A DNA stretch of 64,000 bases from CAZKCI01 sp964584165. Its GTDB lineage: Bacteria > Auribacterota > Erginobacteria > Erginobacterales > CAZKCI01. Made by a program: the position numbers and the translations under genes. The notes beneath the pieces were generated by a model that was not told the origin of the DNA, made no database searches, and saw nothing but the letters and a program-made list of their open reading frames with translations. Below, piece after piece: positions 56,925 through 64,000 of the stretch (its first letter is position 1; the number at the start of each line of letters is the position of its first letter). The stretch covers positions 1 to 64,000 of the forward strand of contig CAZOYW010000009.1 in the NCBI GenBank assembly GCA_964584165.1, in the 5' to 3' direction.

Positions 56925-58187
56925 ATGGGCTTGATGGACCTGGTGACGAAGAAGAGGCCGTTGGAGTGGATCCACAACCCCCGCATCCGCCTCGGCCAGC
57001 GACCCCCGCGGATCGACGAGATCCTACCCCGGGACATCTCCCGGCTGACCCGGTCCTTCCACCGGCAGATCCCCGGCTACATGGTCAGCCCCCTGAAGTC
57101 CCTCTCCTCACTCGCCTCCATGCTCGGCCTGGGCGGGATCTGGGTCAAGGATGAGTCGCTCCGGCTGGCCCTCAACTCCTTCAAGGTTCTCGGGGGGTCG
57201 TTCGCCATCTATCGCTACCTCCAGCACCGCCTCAAGATGGACCACCTCGAGGTCCCCTTCCGGGAGCTGACCTCGCCCCAGACGAAGAAGAAGCTCGGCG
57301 AGATCACCTTCGCCGCCGCCACCGACGGCAACCACGGCCGGGGGGTGGCCTGGGCCGCGGCCAAGCTCGGCCACAAGTCGATGATCTACGTCCACGAAGG
57401 CACCTCGGCCGCCCGGATCAAGGCGATCGAGGATTACGGGGCCGAGGTCACGATCATCCGGGGCACCTACGACGACGCTGTCCGCCAGGTCAACAAGGAC
57501 GCGGCGGAGAAGGGCTGGGTGGTGATCTCCGACACCTCCTGGGAGGGCTACGAGGAGATCCCGGCCTGGGTCATGCAGGGCTACACCACCATGTTCTCGG
57601 AGGCCCAGGAGCAGCTCGCCGCCCAGGGGATCGTCAAGCCCACCCACATCTTCGTCCAGGCCGGCGTGGGGGCGCTCGCCGCCTCGACGATCGGCTTCTA
57701 CCGCCAGCTCTTCGGCCCTGACGCCCCGATGTCGGTGGTGGTCGAGCCGGACCAGGCGGCCTGCCTCTTCGAGTCGGCCCGGGTCAACGACGGCCTCCCC
57801 CACAACTTCCCGGGCAAGCTCAACACGATCATGGCGGGGCTCGCCTGCGGCGACCCTTCCCCCCTGGCCTGGACGATCCTCCGGGACTGGACCGACGTCT
57901 TCATCTCCTGCCCCGACTACGTCGCGGCCAAGGGGATGCGCGTATACGGCGTTCCCCTCAAGGGAGACCCGGTGGTCATCTCCGGGGAGTCGGGCTCGGT
58001 CACCTTGGGGGCCCTGATGTTCATCCTGGAGCGGGAGGGGGTCAAGACACTGAAGAACCTCCTCAAGCTCGGACCGGACTCCCAAATCCTCCTCCTCAAT
58101 ACCGAAGGGAACACCGACCCCGATCATTTCCGCCGCGTGGTCTGGGAGGGCGAGTTCGCCGTCCCCGAAGAGTACCGCGAGGAATAA
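56925..58187 (+). CDS. Diaminopropionate ammonia-lyase, PLP-dependent
   Basis: 420 residues. Fold-type II PLP enzyme: the Schiff-base Lys is in LALNSFKVLGGSFA (~85), the PLP phosphate/substrate loop is ATDGNHGRGVAW (~130), and the family-specific SDTSWEGYEEIPAWVMQGY is present. Length and N-terminus (WIHNPRIRLGQRP) fit 2,3-diaminopropionate ammonia-lyase (YgeX type), which cleaves the amino acid to pyruvate and two ammonia. It precedes a Cache-domain protein and a nucleobase permease; in enterobacteria ygeX also lies near purine-catabolism genes. Confidence 0.9.
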   Translation: MGLMDLVTKKRPLEWIHNPRIRLGQRPPRIDEILPRDISRLTRSFHRQIPGYMVSPLKSLSSLASMLGLGGIWVKDESLRLALNSFKVLGGSFAIYRYLQHRLKMDHLEVPFRELTSPQTKKKLGEITFAAATDGNHGRGVAWAAAKLGHKSMIYVHEGTSAARIKAIEDYGAEVTIIRGTYDDAVRQVNKDAAEKGWVVISDTSWEGYEEIPAWVMQGYTTMFSEAQEQLAAQGIVKPTHIFVQAGVGALAASTIGFYRQLFGPDAPMSVVVEPDQAACLFESARVNDGLPHNFPGKLNTIMAGLACGDPSPLAWTILRDWTDVFISCPDYVAAKGMRVYGVPLKGDPVVISGESGSVTLGALMFILEREGVKTLKNLLKLGPDSQILLLNTEGNTDPDHFRRVVWEGEFAVPEEYREE

Positions 58188-58200
58188 AAGCCATGAGACC

Positions 58201-58257
58201 AGGAGGGACGGGGTTTAATTGTTAAGTTGAACTTAACAATTAAACCGCGTCCCTCCT
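58201..58257. repeat. 57-nt palindrome, AGGAGGGACG family
   Basis: 28-bp stem with one mismatch (outer arms AGGAGGGACG/CGTCCCTCCT, inner TTTAATTGTTAAGTT) around a single-base loop. Outer arms match those at 9925-9984 and 63353-63418; inner arms differ. Confidence 0.85.
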
Positions 58258-58264
58258 CCCGCTT

Positions 58265-59203
58265 GTGAAGACGACGGTCATTGCGGTGACCTCGGCGATC
58301 GCGGTCGCGATCCTCATGCTCGCCGGCGGACGGATCATCCGCTCGCGGGAGGGGCCCGGCCTCGATCTCCGGGCCTACGACTACCGGGACACGCAGCGGA
58401 TCGTCAACCTGACCGCCCGGGCGGCGGCGCTGGTGGAGAAGGAGGGGGCGAAGGCCTTCGCGGCCTTCCGGGAGAACGCCGACGAGTGGACGCTGGGCGA
58501 CCACTCCTACCTCTACGTCTACGGCCGCGACGGCGTCAACCTCTTCCACGGCGGCTACCCGTCCTTCGTCAACCGGAACCTGATCGACTTCACCGATCCG
58601 CTGGGGAGAAAGGTCATGCGGCTGATCATCGACCAACTGGACCGGCACCGGGAGGCGAACCCGCACGGATGGGTCCACTACCTCTGGGTGCCGCCGGGCT
58701 CGCTCGACGGCGCCTGGAAGGCGTCCTGCAACTTCCCGGCCACGCTCCCCGACGGCCGCGCCGTCATCGTCGGAAGCGGCCTCGAAGGCGCGCTCCCCGA
58801 GCGGGAGTTCTACCGGATCGTCGTGGACGAGGCGGCCGATCTCCTGGCGGCAAAGGGGCGGGCCGCCCTGGACGAGATCAGGGACCCGCGCGGCCCCTTC
58901 AGCCTCCACGACCGGGGGGTATTCGTCCTCGAAAGCTCCGGCGGCGCCCTCATCGATCCCGGCCTGAACTTGAGCGAACCCCGTAACTTCTTCGATTACC
59001 GCGACTTCAGCGGGCGCCAGCCCCTGCGGGAGCTCGAAGCTAAGCTCGATGACGCCAACGGGGCCTGGGTGATCATGCTCAGCCCGGAGGCGGCCGGGAA
59101 GAAGCCGGTCAAGAAGGGGATCTATGCGCGGAGAGCGACGATGGACGGGGCGAAGGTGATCGTGGGGGCGATCTGCCCGCTCCCCCGCCCCGCCTGGATG
59201 TGA
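58265..59203 (+). CDS. Cache-domain extracytoplasmic sensor-like protein
   Basis: 312 residues from GTG. One N-terminal membrane anchor (VIAVTSAIAVAILMLAGG), then an extracytoplasmic region of two Cache-type folds (LGDHSYLYVYGRDGVNLFHGG ... WKASCNFP; and GVFVLESSGGALIDPGLN ... VIMLSPEAAGKK). No cytoplasmic signalling domain follows, so it is a stand-alone ligand-binding protein. Its stop overlaps the start of the permease gene (GTGA), suggesting it senses or binds a ligand linked to that transport. Confidence 0.75.
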   Translation: MKTTVIAVTSAIAVAILMLAGGRIIRSREGPGLDLRAYDYRDTQRIVNLTARAAALVEKEGAKAFAAFRENADEWTLGDHSYLYVYGRDGVNLFHGGYPSFVNRNLIDFTDPLGRKVMRLIIDQLDRHREANPHGWVHYLWVPPGSLDGAWKASCNFPATLPDGRAVIVGSGLEGALPEREFYRIVVDEAADLLAAKGRAALDEIRDPRGPFSLHDRGVFVLESSGGALIDPGLNLSEPRNFFDYRDFSGRQPLRELEAKLDDANGAWVIMLSPEAAGKKPVKKGIYARRATMDGAKVIVGAICPLPRPAWM

Positions 59204-60543
59204 CCATGGACGATAAGCGGAAGATCATCTACGGTCTGAACGAGGTCCCCCCCTTCAAGGACCTCCTCCTCCTCTCCATCCAGCAGATGCTTCTCCTCTT
59301 CGCCGCCGCCACGCTCCCGGCGATGCTGGTGCGGGAGATGGGCGGATCGATCGAGGAGGCCTCCTCGATGACCGCCCTGACCATGATCGCCGCCGGCGTG
59401 GGCTCGGTCATCCAGGCCACGCGCACCCGCTTCATGGGCTCCGGTTACCTCTGCCCCAACGTCTGCGGCCCGTCCTATTTCGCCGCCTCCCTCCAGGCCG
59501 CCTGGGTCGGGGGGCTGCCCCTGATGCGGGGGATGACCTTCTTCGCCGGGATCGTCGAGATGGCCCTGGCCAAGGCGATCAACCGCCTCCGCTTCCTCTT
59601 CCCGCCCATCGTCACGGGGCTCGCGGTGGCGATGGTCGGGATCAGCATCATCCCGGTCTCCGTGGCCAATTTTTTCGGCACCCGCTACGCCGGCGACTTT
59701 TTCGGCTGGGAGGACGCGGCGGTGGGGGCGGCCGCCCTCGCCGTCATGGTCGCCGCCAACATCTGGGGGAAGGGACCGATCAAGATGTACTGCCTCCTGG
59801 AGGGGGTGGTGGTCGGCTGGATCCTCGCCCTCTGGATCCAGCCCGACGCCCTCGACAGCTTAAGGCGCGTGGCCCACGAGCCCTGGGTCGCCTTCCCCGT
59901 CCACAGCCTCGACCAGGTGAAGATGACCTTCTCCCCGCGCCTGGTCGCGCCCTTCCTGATCATCGGCGTCTGCGGCTCGCTCAAGTCCTTCGGAAACCTG
60001 ATCGCCGCCCAGAAGATTTCCGAGCCGGAGCTCACGGAGCTGAAGATGGAGCCGCTGGCCAAGGGGCTCATGGCCGACGGCTTCACCACCGTGATGGCCG
60101 GGGCGATGGGCGCGATGGCGGTGGACACCTCGTCGAGCAACGTGGGGTTGGCCGCGGCCACCCGGGCGGTGAGCCGCTCGATCGCGGTCGTCGCCGGGAT
60201 CATCTTCACGGTCTTGGGCTTCTCGCCCAAGATCTCGATGGCCATCTCGCTCGTCCCCTCCCCCGTGGTCGGGGCCTCCCTGGTTTTCGCGGTCTCCTTC
60301 ATGATCTGCACGGGGCTCGAAGAGATGCTCTCGGTTCCCTTCGACCAGCGCAAGACCTTCGCGGTGGGGATCTCGCTCATCCTCGGACTGGGGACGGGGA
60401 TGGTCCCCGGCGTCTTCGAGCGGATGCCCGGCGCCCTCCAGGTCTTCTTCGCCGACCCCCTCTCCTCGACCACGGTGCTGGTGATCATCCTTTACCAGCT
60501 TTTCCATCTCGGCGCGCGCGAAGGAACGCGCAAGACCGAATAG
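59200..60543 (+). CDS. NCS2-family nucleobase (xanthine/uracil) permease
   Basis: 447 residues from GTG 59200 (ATG 59206 is an alternative) with about 12-14 membrane segments. NCS2 features: SIQQMLLLFAAATLPAM in TM1, YLCPNVCGPSYF in the TM3 region, the TM10-loop NVGLAAATRAVSR, and FGNLIAAQKISEPE near the substrate site. Inner-membrane proton- or sodium-coupled uptake of a purine or pyrimidine; exact base cannot be told. Coupled to the Cache protein by a 4-bp overlap. Confidence 0.9.
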   Translation: MTMDDKRKIIYGLNEVPPFKDLLLLSIQQMLLLFAAATLPAMLVREMGGSIEEASSMTALTMIAAGVGSVIQATRTRFMGSGYLCPNVCGPSYFAASLQAAWVGGLPLMRGMTFFAGIVEMALAKAINRLRFLFPPIVTGLAVAMVGISIIPVSVANFFGTRYAGDFFGWEDAAVGAAALAVMVAANIWGKGPIKMYCLLEGVVVGWILALWIQPDALDSLRRVAHEPWVAFPVHSLDQVKMTFSPRLVAPFLIIGVCGSLKSFGNLIAAQKISEPELTELKMEPLAKGLMADGFTTVMAGAMGAMAVDTSSSNVGLAAATRAVSRSIAVVAGIIFTVLGFSPKISMAISLVPSPVVGASLVFAVSFMICTGLEEMLSVPFDQRKTFAVGISLILGLGTGMVPGVFERMPGALQVFFADPLSSTTVLVIILYQLFHLGAREGTRKTE

Positions 60544-60575
60544 GATCCGCGTTCTCACTCCCAGGAGGTGAAACC

Positions 60576-63341
60576 ATGAAATGGCTGGTTGTCGCCGTCG
60601 CGGTCTTCCTGGTGGTTTTTCCCGCCTCTCTCCCCGCCCAAGTCATGGAACTCACCTATTCGACCTACCTGGGAGGAAACGCTTGGGAGAACGCCTGCAA
60701 GGTGGCCCTGGGCCCGGACCGGGCGATGTACATCACCGGCACCACGCAGTCCACGGACTTTCCCACGCTCAACCCCTACCAGGGCAGCGTCCCCGGCGGT
60801 ATTGACGCCTATGTCGGCAAGCTTTCCTCCGACGGGACCGCTCTCCTCTATTCCACCTACCTGGGAGGGAGCGCCGCGGATTACGGAATGGCGCTGGCCG
60901 TTGACTCCCTAGGGCGTGCGGCCGTCACCGGTTACGGTGAATCGGACGATTTTCCCACGGTCAACCCCTACCAGGCGGCCCGGGCCGGGATGGAGGACCT
61001 CTTCGTCTCTCTCTTCTCCTCTTCCGGATCGGCGCTTGTATGCTCGACCTACGTCGGGGGAGAATCCAACGACCGCGGACAGGCCATCGTCTTCGACTCC
61101 CTCGGCCGGGCCCTGGTGGCGGGAAGAACCAGTTCCAACGGATATCCCACCGCCAACCCATACCAAGCAAGCCGCGGCAGCTCCGGCGACTATATCAACA
61201 ACGTGGCGCTGACCAAGATCTCTGCGAGCGGCTCTGCTCTTGTCTTTTCCACCTACCTGGGGGGAGACGGGAGCAGCGACGCTTGGGCCGTCGCTTTAGA
61301 TTCGGCGGACGCCCTGTATCTCACCGGGATGACCGCCGCGCCCGATTTCCCCACGCTGAACCCCTATCAGGCGAGCTTGGCTTCTCCCTCGTACGGGGAC
61401 ATTTTTCTGGCCAAACTCACTACCGACGCCTCGGCCCTGCTTTTTTCGACCTACCTGGGAGGAAGCATCGAGGAGATCGCATACGACCTCGACTTCGACT
61501 CGGCAGGCCAGGCCTGCATCTTCGGCAACACCTTTTCGCTCGACTTCCCGACTCTCAACCCCTACCAGGCCTCCAACGGCGGAGCGGAATGGATCGAGGA
61601 TGCGATCCTGGCCAAATTCTCCACCTCCGGTTCCGCGCTCATCTATTCGACCTTCCTGGGAGGGGCTGACCATGACTATGGGAGGGGGCTCCGAATCGAT
61701 TCCGAAGGGAGGGCCTTCGTCGCCGGCTGGACCCTTTCCTCCGATTTCCCGACCCGGGACGGCTTCCAGCCCAGCCTCGCCTCGGCCGGGAAGGAAGACG
61801 CCTACCTTACGGTATTCGCTGCCTCGGGGAGCGCGGTCTCTTATTCGACCTACTTCGGCGGGAGCCAGGTCGAATACGGCCTGGGCCTCCGGATCGGTTC
61901 CGGCAACGATGCTTATCTAGTCGGGCAAACGGAGTCGGACGACTTCCCGATCCAGAACCCCTGGCAGTCGAGCCGGGGTGGAAGCACTGACGCTTTTGTG
62001 TCCCGGATCAGCATCCGCGTGATGACGCCGACCCCGACGGCTACGCCGGTGTCCCCGACGCCAAGTGCCACTCCCAGTGCGACAGCGACGGCGACCTCCA
62101 CGCCGTCCCCGACGCCGTCCCAGACCCCCACGCCGTCCCCGACGCCGACGGCGACACCCTCTCCTTCCCGGACGCCGACGCCCGTCCCGACCGCGTCGCC
62201 GTCCCCATCGCCGACCGCCTCTCCGTCCCCCAGCCGAACCCCAACCGCCACTCCCTCTCCGTCCCCCAGCAAAACTCCGACCGCCACGCCTTCTCCGAGC
62301 CCGTCGCCAACCCCCACGCCGTCTCCTAGTCCGTCACCGTCGCCTAGCAAGACTCCGACCGCCACGCCCTCTCCGAGCCCGTCGCCAACCCCCACGCCGT
62401 CTCCTAGTCCGTCACCGTCGCCCAGCCAGACTCCGACCGCCAAGCCCTCTCCGAGCCCTAGTGCCACGCCGTCTCCCCGTCCCTCGGCGACCGCCACGCC
62501 TCCGCCCACGGCTGCTCCCACGCCGACCCCCGCCCCGTCTTCCACCACCACTCCATCTCCGGAGCCGAGCCCGACCCGAACGCCCTCCGCGGCGCTTGAG
62601 TTCATTCTCGATTCCGGCGACTACGACGGCGACGGGACCTCCGACATCGGCATCTTCCGTCCATCCGAGGGAAGATGGGCGATCCGTAACTTGACCTCGT
62701 CCTACTTCGGGGCGGCGACCGATTTCCCGGTCCCGGCCGACTACAACGGCGACGGGACGGCGGATATGGGCATCTTCCGGGGGGACCAGGGGATGTGGTC
62801 GATCCGGAACCTGACGCGGGTCTATCTCGGGACCAGCACCGACGCCCTCGTCCCCGGGGACTATCGCGGAAACGGGACCGCCGAAGCCGGCATCTTCCGT
62901 CCTTCGGCGGGGATGTGGTCGATACGGAACACCACGCGCATCTACTTCGGGAATTCCACCGACCGGGTGACACCGGGGGATTACAACGGGGACGGCAGGA
63001 AGGAAGCGGCGATCTTCCGCCCCTCCTCCATCCTCTGGTCGGTCTGGGGGGTGACGCGCTTCTACTACGGCGCCGCTTCCGACGATCCCGTCCCCGGCGA
63101 TTTCGACGGGAACGGGACCTGGGAAGGGGCGGTCTTCCGCGGATCGGCCGGGATGTGGTCGGCGCGCGACGTCACCCGCGTCTATTTCGGCGGCAGTGCG
63201 GACGCTCCTCTGCCCGCGGATTACGACGGCGACGGCGGCGACGAGATCGGGATCTTCCGCCCCGCGGCCGGAATGTGGTCCGTGCTGAACCTCACCCGCC
63301 TCTACTTCGGGGCGTCAAACGACATCCCGGTCACGAGATAA
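60576..63341 (+). CDS. Secreted SBBP beta-propeller protein with six-repeat C-terminal module
   Basis: 921 residues; strong ribosome binding site AGGAGGTGA. Signal peptide ~1-23 (LPAQV). Seven SBBP repeats at ~25-480 (YSTYLGG, DFPTLNPYQ). A long PTS linker at ~482-675 is made largely of PSPSPTPTPSPSPSPS-like tandem units with near-identical DNA repeats around 62220-62440. Six DxDGDG repeats at ~678-921 end PVTR-stop. Same plan as the protein at 1990-4569. A probable surface-exposed binding protein; ligand unknown. Confidence 0.85.
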   Translation: MKWLVVAVAVFLVVFPASLPAQVMELTYSTYLGGNAWENACKVALGPDRAMYITGTTQSTDFPTLNPYQGSVPGGIDAYVGKLSSDGTALLYSTYLGGSAADYGMALAVDSLGRAAVTGYGESDDFPTVNPYQAARAGMEDLFVSLFSSSGSALVCSTYVGGESNDRGQAIVFDSLGRALVAGRTSSNGYPTANPYQASRGSSGDYINNVALTKISASGSALVFSTYLGGDGSSDAWAVALDSADALYLTGMTAAPDFPTLNPYQASLASPSYGDIFLAKLTTDASALLFSTYLGGSIEEIAYDLDFDSAGQACIFGNTFSLDFPTLNPYQASNGGAEWIEDAILAKFSTSGSALIYSTFLGGADHDYGRGLRIDSEGRAFVAGWTLSSDFPTRDGFQPSLASAGKEDAYLTVFAASGSAVSYSTYFGGSQVEYGLGLRIGSGNDAYLVGQTESDDFPIQNPWQSSRGGSTDAFVSRISIRVMTPTPTATPVSPTPSATPSATATATSTPSPTPSQTPTPSPTPTATPSPSRTPTPVPTASPSPSPTASPSPSRTPTATPSPSPSKTPTATPSPSPSPTPTPSPSPSPSPSKTPTATPSPSPSPTPTPSPSPSPSPSQTPTAKPSPSPSATPSPRPSATATPPPTAAPTPTPAPSSTTTPSPEPSPTRTPSAALEFILDSGDYDGDGTSDIGIFRPSEGRWAIRNLTSSYFGAATDFPVPADYNGDGTADMGIFRGDQGMWSIRNLTRVYLGTSTDALVPGDYRGNGTAEAGIFRPSAGMWSIRNTTRIYFGNSTDRVTPGDYNGDGRKEAAIFRPSSILWSVWGVTRFYYGAASDDPVPGDFDGNGTWEGAVFRGSAGMWSARDVTRVYFGGSADAPLPADYDGDGGDEIGIFRPAAGMWSVLNLTRLYFGASNDIPVTR

Positions 63342-63352
63342 ACAAACCGGAG

Positions 63353-63418
63353 AAGCCGGAGGGACGGTGTCAACTTGTCAACTATCGAGTTGACAAGTTG
63401 ACACCGTCCCTCCGGCTT
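63353..63418. repeat. 66-nt perfect palindrome, GGGACGGTGTCAACTTG family
   Basis: 31-bp perfect stem (AAGCCGGAGGGACGG... and complement) with loop ATCG, between convergent genes; stop codons lie 12 bp to the left and 4 bp to the right. The central TGTCAACTTGTCAACT core equals that at 9925-9984. Confidence 0.88.
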
Positions 63419-63421
63419 TGA

Positions 63422-64000
63422 TCAAATCACCAGGCCGGTCATCACGTCGCCGAAGGGCACGGCGACCTCCCTCTTCTTCCCTCCCCACTCGATCTCGGCG
63501 AAGACGCGGCCGATCTTCGGGTCCACGCTCTTCACCACCCCGTTCACGAAGGAGCCGACATAGGGGACCTGGACCCGGTCAGAGGCCTCCACGGCGGGGA
63601 CGATCGGGACCGGCCGGCAGGCGCTCTTCGGGTAGACCGCCATCTTTCCGGCGAAACCGATGGTCAGCACCTGGTCGCCGGAGACGGCGATCACGGTCGC
63701 CTTGAGCCAGCGGGCGCCGGCGAGAACGGCTACGGTCGTCCCGGGCTGCCAGTCGGCGACAAGCTTGCCGAAGGTGTCCGGCTTGATCTGCTCCTCCATC
63801 TGGCCGATCGGGACGCCCTTCGAGTTCTTGGCCGGGTTGTCGTATTCCAGGTCGAGATAGCGCACGACCGGCGCGGACGGGTCGGAGGCGTCGGTGACGT
63901 AGGCCCGCTGCATCCCGCTCCCGGACTGCCACCAGGTGAGGAGGACCTCGCCCGCCTTCGCCTTCTGGCCGGGGGCGAGGGGGACGATCATGTAGTTGGG
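63422..64000 (-). CDS. Partial protein of unknown function (5' end beyond the window)
   Basis: At least 192 residues; the frame is open past the window end (PNYMIVPLAPGQKAKAGE), so the true start is outside. Beta-rich with SH3/Tudor-like stretches (GTTVAVLAGARWLKATVIAVSGDQV; VPYVGSFVNGVVKSVDPKIGRVFAEIEWGG). No family assigned. Confidence 0.6.
   Translation of the reverse strand, partial: PNYMIVPLAPGQKAKAGEVLLTWWQSGSGMQRAYVTDASDPSAPVVRYLDLEYDNPAKNSKGVPIGQMEEQIKPDTFGKLVADWQPGTTVAVLAGARWLKATVIAVSGDQVLTIGFAGKMAVYPKSACRPVPIVPAVEASDRVQVPYVGSFVNGVVKSVDPKIGRVFAEIEWGGKKREVAVPFGDVMTGLVI

Overview
This window looks like chromosome from an uncultured, high-GC, Gram-negative, probably anaerobic bacterium, recovered from a metagenome (a 100-N gap at 16451-16550 marks a scaffold join). 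Gram-negative: a TolC/MFP/RND efflux operon, a DUF481 outer-membrane-type protein and several lipoproteins. Anaerobic: a reverse rubrerythrin, HypC and a HypF-type carbamoyltransferase, and a large CoA-activase-like ATPase. The phylum cannot be fixed from sequence alone. The SBBP proteins with long Pro/Thr/Ser linkers and the many palindromic intergenic repeat families recall candidate phyla near PVC/Auribacterota, which is a low-confidence guess.

Layout. 1-1221: three integron attC sites bounding two gene cassettes, with no integrase in view. 1222-1989: terminator, tRNA-like 5' half, no clear gene. 1990-11558: three secreted proteins with a shared C-terminal module, two of them with SBBP propellers. 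11568-13923: DrrA-type ABC exporter and small membrane/lipoprotein genes. 13936-15165: M28 peptidase. 15326-21921: efflux operon whose TolC carries an N-terminal ABC-substrate-binding domain. 22094-24366: DUF481 protein and histidine kinase. 24482-28664: metallo-beta-lactamase/lamin-tail protein, then a four-helix-bundle gene between 193-bp inverted repeats. 28654-30428: dnaA and a likely oriC. 30429-37074: MazG-like, HypC, HypF-like, PLD, ComEC, sirtuin. 37216-42315: promoter, cobalamin riboswitch, terminator and two large surface proteins. 42708-52056: glycosyltransferase-like membrane protein, rubrerythrin, papain-like protease, small membrane protein, CoA-activase ATPase. 52300-55486: lower-GC block of three secreted proteins. 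55610-63341: DUF362, diaminopropionate ammonia-lyase, Cache protein, nucleobase permease, another SBBP protein. 63422-end: partial gene.

Four things deserve attention. First, six secreted proteins each end in exactly six copies of a ~40-residue DxDGDG/FRP/LW/TRxYFG repeat that stops a residue or two later in R-stop, suggesting one C-terminal module (surface anchor or small propeller) on many different heads: seven-repeat SBBP propellers, a gingipain fold lacking both catalytic residues, an MBL/FN3/lamin-tail chain and a cobalamin-riboswitch-controlled propeller. Second, that riboswitch operon may be a B12 surface-capture system. Third, the four-helix-bundle gene sits in an IR-bounded, minisatellite-rich unit next to dnaA that looks mobile. 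Fourth, at least nine genes take their stop codon from an intergenic palindrome or repeat. No CRISPR array, rRNA or intact tRNA was seen.
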